Assembly: GCA_902772615.1 (NCBI GenBank)
Contig: CACYBC010000062.1
Span: 1-8,045 of the forward strand
From: an uncultured Ruminococcus sp.
Lineage (GTDB): Bacteria; Bacillota; Clostridia; Oscillospirales; Ruminococcaceae
Direction of reading: 5' to 3'
DNA: 8,045 nucleotides
Each line of letters starts with the position of its first letter. Position 1 is the first letter of the stretch. Shown here piece by piece: positions 1 through 5,916 of the stretch. Made by a program: the position numbers and the translations under genes. The notes under the pieces are model-generated. The model was not told the origin of the DNA. It saw nothing but the letters and a program-made list of their open reading frames with translations, and ran no database searches.

Positions 1-10
1 GGATAATAAC

Positions 11-1525
11 ATGTTGCTCGAGGTAAAAGACCTGTCCAAGGCGTTCCCTGGTGTCCAGGCGCTGGATCATGTCTCTTTTGACCTCAAAGCCGGTGAGATC
101 CATTGCCTTATCGGTGAGAACGGCGCAGGTAAGAGCACTCTAATCAAGTGCCTCGGCGGTGTTAACATTCCTGAAGAAGGAGATATCTTCATCAATGGTG
201 AGAAGGTCGTCATCAATGACCCTCTGGAATCCGTTAAAGATGGAATCGGTATTATTTATCAGGAATTCAACCTTGTTCCCGGCCTGTCCGTTGCTGAAAA
301 CATTTATCTTGCACGTGAGGATACGAAGGGCAAAGGCCAGTTCGTACTCGACCGCAAGTCAATGTATGAGAAGGCAAATGCGATACTAACAGACATCGGA
401 TTCAGGAATCCTGACTCATCTGTTATGATGTGGACATACAGAACTTCACAGCAGCAGATGGTTGAGATCGGCAAGGCACTGTCCCACGACTCAAAGATCA
501 TGGTTTTTGACGAGCCGACAGCTGTTCTTACTGAGAACGAAACAAGAAACCTGTTTGATGTTATCAAGAAGCTGAGAGAGCGCGGAATCGGTATCATCTA
601 CATCTCTCACAGACTGGACGAGGTCCTTGAACTTTCCGACAGAGTTACAGCTCTGAAGGACGGCAAGGTGACCGGTACCGTCGTCAATGACGGCAACCTC
701 AACAAAGATGACCTCGTATCAATGATGATCGGACGTAAGCTCGAAGCATACTATCCCGACCGTTATGATACAGTCGATCCGGATGAAGTGGTGTTCGAAG
801 TCAAGAACCTCACACATCCTGCCGGAGTTTTCAAAAACATCAACTTCCAGCTTCATAAAGGCGAGATCCTCGGCTTCTCCGGACTTGTTGGTGCCGGAAG
901 AACTGAAACTATGAAGGCGATTCTTGGTGAGTTCCCCTATGCGACCGGTGAGTTCTATCTCCACGGTGAGCAGATGACCGACCCCAGCCCCTTCAACTGG
1001 ATCAACAAAGGACTTGCAATGCTTCCTGAAGACAGAAAGGCTGAAGGACTTGTCCTTGGCATGACTGTCGCTCAGAACATAAGCCTGCCGAACTTCGACA
1101 AGTTCAGCAAGCACGGTATTGTCGATCTGAAGGCGCAGCAGCAGTTCATCGATGAGAATATGGCTAAGCTGACTGTTCAGCCCAAAGATCCTAACAGGCT
1201 TGCGGTATTCCTCTCCGGTGGTAACCAGCAGAAAGTCATTCTTGCGAAGTGGCTGGCTAAGAACCCTGATGTTCTTATCCTTGACGAGCCTACCCGCGGA
1301 ATCGACGTTAACGCCAAGATGGAGATCTACAAGATCATGAACGATCTGACGACTCAGGGAATCAGCATCGTCATGGTATCTTCCGAAATGAACGAGCTCA
1401 TGGGTATGTGCGACAGAATCCTTGTCATGTATGAAGGCGAGCTTTGCGCAGAATTCAAACGTGATGAGAACGGTGAGTACAATGAAGATGAGATCGGCCG
1501 TGCTCAGGCCGGCGCTCTCAGCTGA
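11..1525 (+). CDS. Monosaccharide ABC importer ATP-binding protein, two fused nucleotide-binding domains (RbsA/MglA type)
   Basis: This is the cytoplasmic ATPase that powers an inner-membrane sugar importer of the CUT2 (ribose/galactose/xylose) class. Its 504 residues match the usual family length of about 500. Domain 1 has Walker A GENGAGKST (35-43), Q-loop Q84, Walker B FDEP with D167/E168, and H-loop H200. Its signature region (about 143-147) reads YRTSQ before QQM instead of an LSxGQ-like motif. Domain 2 has a degenerate Walker A, GLVGAGRT (291-298), with Arg297 in place of Lys, a canonical LSGGNQQK signature (401-408), Walker B LDEP with D425/E426, and Ser458 at the H-loop His position. 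The Arg in Walker A and the missing second His are usual for this class; the broken first signature is not. The ATG at 11 gives a standard N-terminus (LLEVKDLSKAFPGV), though any Shine-Dalgarno is mostly cut off by the window edge. No permease or binding-protein gene follows, so the partners must be upstream or elsewhere. The sugar specificity cannot be told. Confidence 0.93.
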   Translation: MLLEVKDLSKAFPGVQALDHVSFDLKAGEIHCLIGENGAGKSTLIKCLGGVNIPEEGDIFINGEKVVINDPLESVKDGIGIIYQEFNLVPGLSVAENIYLAREDTKGKGQFVLDRKSMYEKANAILTDIGFRNPDSSVMMWTYRTSQQQMVEIGKALSHDSKIMVFDEPTAVLTENETRNLFDVIKKLRERGIGIIYISHRLDEVLELSDRVTALKDGKVTGTVVNDGNLNKDDLVSMMIGRKLEAYYPDRYDTVDPDEVVFEVKNLTHPAGVFKNINFQLHKGEILGFSGLVGAGRTETMKAILGEFPYATGEFYLHGEQMTDPSPFNWINKGLAMLPEDRKAEGLVLGMTVAQNISLPNFDKFSKHGIVDLKAQQQFIDENMAKLTVQPKDPNRLAVFLSGGNQQKVILAKWLAKNPDVLILDEPTRGIDVNAKMEIYKIMNDLTTQGISIVMVSSEMNELMGMCDRILVMYEGELCAEFKRDENGEYNEDEIGRAQAGALS

Positions 1526-1530
1526 GACCT

Positions 1531-1558
1531 TTGATGCCAAGTATCGGAATTAGATAAT
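1531..1558 (+). promoter_or_regulatory. Possible sigma-70-type promoter ahead of the mutarotase gene
   Basis: A TTGATG box at 1531-1536 and a GATAAT box at 1553-1558 are separated by 16 bp and lie just after the ATPase stop codon. The -10 differs from the consensus by one base and the -35 keeps TTGA. Transcription would start near 1565, so the hairpin at 1569-1600 would form the extreme 5' end of the mutarotase-esterase message. Such boxes arise by chance in AT-rich gaps, so this is a motif match only. Confidence 0.4.
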
Positions 1559-1568
1559 AATACTCACG

Positions 1569-1600
1569 ACAGGCTACAGGGTCTTTGCCCTGTAGCCTGT
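1569..1600 (+). other. Perfect 13-bp intergenic hairpin, without T-tract
   Basis: The arms ACAGGCTACAGGG (1569-1581) and CCCTGTAGCCTGT (1588-1600) are exact reverse complements around the six-base loop TCTTTG. The stem stands alone in the gap between the ATPase and mutarotase genes. It is followed by GTAATAAGAAAAG, not a run of T, and no run of A precedes it that would serve the other strand, so it does not fit a classical intrinsic terminator. It could be a 3'-end stabiliser of the upstream transporter mRNA, a weak or factor-assisted terminator, or a 5' stem-loop on a transcript from the putative promoter just upstream. It does not cover the ribosome binding site at 1618. Confidence 0.75.
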
Positions 1601-1617
1601 GTAATAAGAAAAGATTT

Positions 1618-1623
1618 GGAGGG
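1618..1623 (+). promoter_or_regulatory. Ribosome binding site that fixes the mutarotase start
   Basis: GGAGGG lies six bases before the ATG at 1630. The reading frame is open further upstream, with a possible alternative start at 1585 inside the hairpin. That start has no Shine-Dalgarno and would add 15 residues unlike the family, so 1630 is the better start. Confidence 0.85.
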
Positions 1624-1629
1624 CGCCAA

Positions 1630-2673
1630 ATGGCTACGAAGGTATCCAAGGAAGTCATCGGTAATTATGACGATGGCAGAGAAGTTTTCAGATATGTACT
1701 TGAAGATGAAAAAGGTCAGCTTGCAGCTGTTATGAATATAGGGTGCGCCATTCTTGAACTCTGTATCAGAGACAAGAACGGTGAACTCACAGACGTCATG
1801 TGCGGTATGGAGAACTATGAGACAAAGATCAAGATGAAAGGCCTTGCCGGTGCAACGGTAGGACGTGTCGCCAACCGTATCCGTGACGGAAAATTCGTCT
1901 TTAACGGGAAAGAGATCCAGCTGGAGAAGAACGACAGGGCCGGCGGGCATATCCACGGCGGCAGAGGTGGTTTCCAGAACCGCTACTGGGACGGCGAGAT
2001 CGTCGGAGACTCCGTTGTTTTCACATATGTCAGCAAAGACGGCGAAGAAGGGTATCCCGGAGATCTTACGCTGAAGATGACGGTCACATTTGAGAACAGC
2101 ATCCTCAGACAGGAGACAGAGTACTGGAGCGAATCCGGATCTGTCTGCAACCTCACTAACCACAGCGCATTCAACCTTAACGGTCAGGGAAACGGTAATG
2201 TCCTGAACCATAAGCTTATGATCAATGCGGACGAGTACACCATCAATGATGAACAGGCTATCCCGGTAGAGAACGTGCCGGTGGAAGGAACTCCCTACGA
2301 TTTCAGAGAGCCCCATACCATCGGTGAACGTATCAATGCGGATGATCCTATGATCCAGGCAAACCACGGCTACGACGTGAACTTCGTTCTCAGAGAGAAC
2401 AAGCCATGCTGTGTGCTCACCGGCGACCTTTCCGGCATCACAATGACACTCAATTCAACAACACCGTGCATGATGCTCTACACAGGAAACCATATGGGAC
2501 ACCCGTTCATGAACAAAGGAAAGAACGGTGCAATCTATGAGGATTGGGGCGGCTTCAGTGTAGAACCTCACGCAATGCCCAACTCCGCGAATACTGATAT
2601 CAAGCAGATCCTTGTTGAACCGGGCAAGAAATACACATATCTCTATGAGATGGTTTTCTCGGTAGAAGAATGA
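1630..2673 (+). CDS. galM: Aldose 1-epimerase (mutarotase), GalM family
   Basis: This 347-residue cytoplasmic enzyme would interconvert the alpha and beta anomers of aldoses such as galactose or glucose. The family core is plain: GATVGRVANRI near the N-terminus, GHIHGG with His109, TNHSAFNL with His178, GYDVNFVL, and SVEPHAMPNS with Glu312. By comparison with characterised mutarotases, the two histidines are the expected acid/substrate-binding pair and Glu312 the expected catalytic base. Two positions are atypical: Ala replaces the usual aromatic residue in NHSYFNL, and Val follows GYD where His or another polar residue is common. The length is normal and there is no signal peptide. It sits 104 bp after the transporter ATPase and 39 bp before the first esterase, so it is probably co-transcribed with the latter. 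The true substrate may be another aldose; the symbol denotes the family. Confidence 0.92.
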   Translation: MATKVSKEVIGNYDDGREVFRYVLEDEKGQLAAVMNIGCAILELCIRDKNGELTDVMCGMENYETKIKMKGLAGATVGRVANRIRDGKFVFNGKEIQLEKNDRAGGHIHGGRGGFQNRYWDGEIVGDSVVFTYVSKDGEEGYPGDLTLKMTVTFENSILRQETEYWSESGSVCNLTNHSAFNLNGQGNGNVLNHKLMINADEYTINDEQAIPVENVPVEGTPYDFREPHTIGERINADDPMIQANHGYDVNFVLRENKPCCVLTGDLSGITMTLNSTTPCMMLYTGNHMGHPFMNKGKNGAIYEDWGGFSVEPHAMPNSANTDIKQILVEPGKKYTYLYEMVFSVEE

Positions 2674-2712
2674 CCGATTGTTTGTCAGTTTTCCCTGATA
2701 AGGAGATTTATT

Positions 2713-4242
2713 ATGCTTCGAGTTACAAAAACAGAGAACGGAATGGTCCGCGGATTTCCCGGCACTGATGCCAGGATAACTGTTTTCAAGGGCATACCGT
2801 TTGCAGATGATACATCGGGTGAGAACCGCTGGCGCGCACCTCAGCCTGCAAAGAACTGGGAAGGCGTCCGCGATTGTTACGAGTTTGCGCCTATAACGAT
2901 GCAGAAAACACCCGGACTTGATCAGAATGCCTTCTATTCAAAAGAATGGCACGTGGACCCGGAGGTCCCGATGGGTGAGGACAGCCTCGCACTGAATATC
3001 TGGACACCGGCAAAAAGCACCGATGAGAAGCTTCCGGTAATGATCTGGATCTTCGGCGGAGCTCTCAGAGAAGGATACGCATGGGAGATGGAGTTCGACG
3101 GTGAACGCATAGCTCACAGAGGAGTCATCCTCGTGTCTATCGCATACCGTCTCAACTGCTTTGGTTTTATGTGTCACCCGGATCTGACAAGAGATCAGCC
3201 TGATGCGTTTGCAAACTTCGGGTTCCTGGATCAGAAAGCCGGCATCGACTGGGTAAAGAGAAACATCGCTAATTTTGGCGGAGACCCTGACAATATCACG
3301 ATATTCGGACAGTCCGCAGGCGGCGGAAGCACACTGGCCCACCTCTGCTCACCGAAGGCGAGAGGCTCTTTCCAGAGAGCGATAGTCGAATCGGCGGGAG
3401 GCGTGGCAGTGACATATCCCAGCAACAGGGCAATGCGTCACTACCGTACCCTTGAGAAGGCTGAAGCAGACGGTGTCAGATTCCTCAGAGATTATCTCAA
3501 TGTGGAAACTATCGAAGAAGCAAGAAAACTGGACGCGGAATTCATCGAGGACAAGTTCCTGGAGATGACGGCGAACGGTGAGATGTGGCGCGGAGTCGTG
3601 GACGGTATCTATGTGCCTGAACAGGTCGACGATACCGTTCTGAAAGGCGAAGTGGCAGATGTGCCGATCATCATCGGAAACACGAACGGAGAGGGAAGAC
3701 CGGCTCCGGCTGATGAAGACAAAGCCATCGACTGGGTAAGAGCCAACTTCGGAGAGTATGCGGATGAGTATATAGATATATGCCGCAGAAAAGCAGAAAA
3801 AGAGGGAACCACGCTGTCCAATGCGCTCAGCGTCAACCAGAACGAAGTCGGAGCCCAGGTCTTTGCTGATATACTCGCAAAGCAGGGACGCCCGATCTAT
3901 TACTATGTCTTCGGGCCCGAGATGCCCGGAGATAATGCCGGCGCGTTCCACTCCAGCGATCTCTGGTTTGAGTTCGAGACCCTTATGAAATGCTGGCGCC
4001 CGTTTACCGCCAAGCATTACGATCTGTCCAGAAAGATGTGCAATTACTGGACCAACTTCGCAAAGACAGGAGACCCCAACGGCAATGATGCTGACGGGAC
4101 GCCGATGCCTGAATGGAAGTTATATGATGCAGCACGTCCGTGCAATATCGGGTTCTTCGATACTGTCGAATTCAATCCGGATTCCTACGATGAGAGAGCG
4201 AAATTCCTCGTGGATCTCAACGTGAAGGCTGCTGCCGAATAA
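2713..4242 (+). CDS. Type-B carboxylesterase, copy 1 of the tandem array
   Basis: This is a serine hydrolase of the carboxylesterase/cholinesterase family (alpha/beta-hydrolase fold, 509 residues, normal length) that should cleave carboxylic esters. The family landmarks occur in order: FKGIPFAD near the N-terminus, the EDSLALNIWTP signature, an oxyanion-hole loop FGGA (114-117), the nucleophile elbow GQSAG with Ser201, the acid Glu327 in GNTNGEG, the base His413 in GAFHSSDLWF, and the closing TNFAKTGDPNG. The triad is therefore complete. The Cys usual in the EDCL signature is Ser here. No signal peptide or membrane segment is seen, so the enzyme is probably cytoplasmic. A good site AAGGAGA (2700-2706) precedes the ATG. 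The gene lies 39 bp after the mutarotase and is followed by a probable terminator, so these two may form one transcript. The substrate is unknown; acylated sugars are an inference from the neighbours. Confidence 0.93.
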   Translation: MLRVTKTENGMVRGFPGTDARITVFKGIPFADDTSGENRWRAPQPAKNWEGVRDCYEFAPITMQKTPGLDQNAFYSKEWHVDPEVPMGEDSLALNIWTPAKSTDEKLPVMIWIFGGALREGYAWEMEFDGERIAHRGVILVSIAYRLNCFGFMCHPDLTRDQPDAFANFGFLDQKAGIDWVKRNIANFGGDPDNITIFGQSAGGGSTLAHLCSPKARGSFQRAIVESAGGVAVTYPSNRAMRHYRTLEKAEADGVRFLRDYLNVETIEEARKLDAEFIEDKFLEMTANGEMWRGVVDGIYVPEQVDDTVLKGEVADVPIIIGNTNGEGRPAPADEDKAIDWVRANFGEYADEYIDICRRKAEKEGTTLSNALSVNQNEVGAQVFADILAKQGRPIYYYVFGPEMPGDNAGAFHSSDLWFEFETLMKCWRPFTAKHYDLSRKMCNYWTNFAKTGDPNGNDADGTPMPEWKLYDAARPCNIGFFDTVEFNPDSYDERAKFLVDLNVKAAAE

Positions 4243-4252
4243 TCAGCCTTGC

Positions 4253-4296
4253 TGCAGCGCGCCTTTCCGGCTACGGAAAAGGCGCCTGCATTGTTT
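4253..4296 (+). terminator. Probable intrinsic terminator between esterase copies 1 and 2
   Basis: A long GC-rich stem begins 11 bases after the copy 1 stop codon. The left arm (4253-4269) and right arm (4274-4290) pair over 16 positions, with one bulged C on the left (4258) and one bulged A on the right, around the four-base loop GCTA. TTGTTT follows at 4291-4296, giving the usual hairpin plus short U-run. The T-run is interrupted by one G, so termination may be partial. From 4297 to 4320 the leader of copy 2 is almost pure A and C, hence unstructured, and runs into the GGAGG at 4322. Confidence 0.75.
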
Positions 4297-4333
4297 ACAA
4301 ACAAAAACAAAAAAAACATATGGAGGTCATTTC

Positions 4334-5887
4334 ATGCTAAGAGTAACAAAAACAGAAAACGGCATGGTAAAAGGATTTCCCGGAACCGACGCTAGGATCA
4401 CAGTGTTTAAGGGGATCCCTTACGCAGATGATCCGTGCGGCGAGAACCGCTGGCGTGCTCCTCAGCCTGCAAAGAACTGGGAAGGCGTCCGTGAATGCTA
4501 TCAGTTCGGACCTATCACCATGCAGGCTGTTCCGGGAAAGGATCCGGAAGCGTTTTATTCCAAAGAGTGGAACGTAGACCCCGATATTCCGATGGGGGAG
4601 GCAGGAAGCCTTCAGGTTAACATCTGGACTCCCGCGAAGACAGCCGACGAGAAGCTTCCCGTCATGGTATGGATATTTGGCGGCGGTCTTCAGGAAGGCA
4701 ACTGCACCGAGATGGAGTTTGACGGAGAGCGTATCGCTCACCGCGGCTGCGTACTGGTAACAGTGGCATACAGGCTTAATGTCTTCGGATTCCTTGCACA
4801 TCCTGAATTGACTGCGGAAGATCCGGAGCATCCCTGCAACTTCGGATTCCTAGATCAGAAAGCTGCCATAGAGTGGGTCAATCGCAACATCGCCAATTTC
4901 GGCGGAGATCCCAAAAACATCACCATATTCGGACAGTCTTCCGGCGGTGTCAGCGTATTCACACAGATGAGCTCTGAAACTACCGACGGTCTGTTCCAGA
5001 AAGCGATCATCATGTCCTCTGCCGGAGGAAGCCTTGTGTCCGTGTATCCTCAGAGCACATTCCGTCACAATCAGAATCTTGCGGAAGCAGAGAAGAAGGG
5101 CGAGATGTTCTTTAAGGATTTCCTCGGTGTGCAGACACTGGCGGAAGCCAGAGCTCTTCCCGCGGAATTCGTAAGAGACAAGGAACTTGAGTACAGGGCT
5201 AAGGTCGGATTCGGCGGTACATTCAATTCCGTTGTTGATGATAAGTTCCTCACTCAGGAGATCGAAGGATATCTGATGAAGGATCAGCTTCACAGAGTAC
5301 CTATCCTCCTTGGATGGACCGGTGACGAGTTCATCTTCGGACCGAGAGGCGATGATGATGAGGCGTTCGACAAGTTTGCCGCGACATTCGGAGACAAGGA
5401 AGCTGAGTACAGAGCTCTGGTCGAGAAGGAAGTTGCTGCAGGAAAAGACCGCAGAACAGCGGGCAGCGCCAATCTTAACGAGACCGCAGCAAGGATAGTC
5501 GGTGATGTATTCAATGAGCAGGGCAGATCCATCAGACTGTACTGCTTCGATCCTGAGATCCCCGGCGACGACGCAGGTTCATTCCACAGCTCCGATCTGT
5601 GGTTCTGCTTCGAGACGCTGATGAAGTGCTGGAGACCCTTCGACGGACATCACTTCGATCTGGCGAGGAAGATGTGCAACTACTGGACGAACTTTGCAAA
5701 GACCGGTGACCCCAACGGACTCGATGCCGACGGAACACCGATGCCCGAATGGAAGGCATATACGCCTGACAACCGCAGATGCATCCAGTTCTTCGATACG
5801 GTCCAGATGCAGCCGGAAGAGACTCCAGCATGCACGGAGTTTATCGTAAAAGCAAATCTTGAGGCCTACAAGAAGAACAATTGCTGA
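4334..5887 (+). CDS. Type-B carboxylesterase, copy 2 of the tandem array (divergent signature)
   Basis: This is a 517-residue serine carboxylesterase of the same family as its neighbours. Visible landmarks are FKGIPYAD, the oxyanion loop FGGG (115-118), the elbow GQSSG with Ser202, Glu332 in GWTGDEF, His418 in GSFHSSDLWF, and TNFAKTGDPNG, so the triad is complete. It differs from the other copies in three places: the EDxL signature reads EAGSLQVNIWTP, with a one-residue insertion and no Asp; the elbow has Ser instead of Ala after the nucleophile; and the oxyanion flank reads QEGNCTEMEFDG where the others have an aromatic residue (EGYAW or EGYAH). It is the longest complete copy and ends in a Lys/Asn-rich tail with a final Cys. 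There is no signal peptide. GGAGG at 4322-4326 supports the start at 4334. It is separated from copy 1 by a probable terminator and from copy 3 by only 29 bp. The substrate is unknown and may differ from that of the sister enzymes. Confidence 0.92.
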   Translation: MLRVTKTENGMVKGFPGTDARITVFKGIPYADDPCGENRWRAPQPAKNWEGVRECYQFGPITMQAVPGKDPEAFYSKEWNVDPDIPMGEAGSLQVNIWTPAKTADEKLPVMVWIFGGGLQEGNCTEMEFDGERIAHRGCVLVTVAYRLNVFGFLAHPELTAEDPEHPCNFGFLDQKAAIEWVNRNIANFGGDPKNITIFGQSSGGVSVFTQMSSETTDGLFQKAIIMSSAGGSLVSVYPQSTFRHNQNLAEAEKKGEMFFKDFLGVQTLAEARALPAEFVRDKELEYRAKVGFGGTFNSVVDDKFLTQEIEGYLMKDQLHRVPILLGWTGDEFIFGPRGDDDEAFDKFAATFGDKEAEYRALVEKEVAAGKDRRTAGSANLNETAARIVGDVFNEQGRSIRLYCFDPEIPGDDAGSFHSSDLWFCFETLMKCWRPFDGHHFDLARKMCNYWTNFAKTGDPNGLDADGTPMPEWKAYTPDNRRCIQFFDTVQMQPEETPACTEFIVKANLEAYKKNNC

Positions 5888-5900
5888 TCATCCGAGCGTT

Positions 5901-5907
5901 AAAGGAG
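5901..5907 (+). promoter_or_regulatory. Ribosome binding site that fixes the copy 3 start
   Basis: AAAGGAG lies nine bases before the ATG at 5917. The frame also has a TTG at 5881 that would overlap the end of copy 2. That start would add 12 residues with no counterpart in the other copies, whereas 5917 gives the shared MLR-TKT beginning. Confidence 0.85.
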
Positions 5908-5916
5908 CATAAGAAA

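Noticed and set aside
719..1540. Long open frame on the minus strand (273 codons) across the ATPase gene
   Set aside because: It lies wholly opposite a clear ABC ATPase, resembles no protein family I recognise and has no ribosome binding site. It is a shadow of the codon use on the + strand.
1564..2367. Minus-strand open frame of 267 codons across the mutarotase and the hairpin
   Set aside because: It is antisense to a well-supported mutarotase and begins inside coding sequence with no recognisable motif.
3052..3063. Idea that Phe instead of His in the oxyanion loop makes these esterases inactive
   Set aside because: The catalytic groups of this loop are backbone amides of the glycines, and Tyr or Phe at this place occurs in active family members such as cholinesterases and Candida rugosa lipase.
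4291..4321. Promoter for copies 2 to 4 using TTGTTT and ACATAT
   Set aside because: The spacing is 19 bp and the implied start would fall after the Shine-Dalgarno, which would leave the message without its ribosome binding site.
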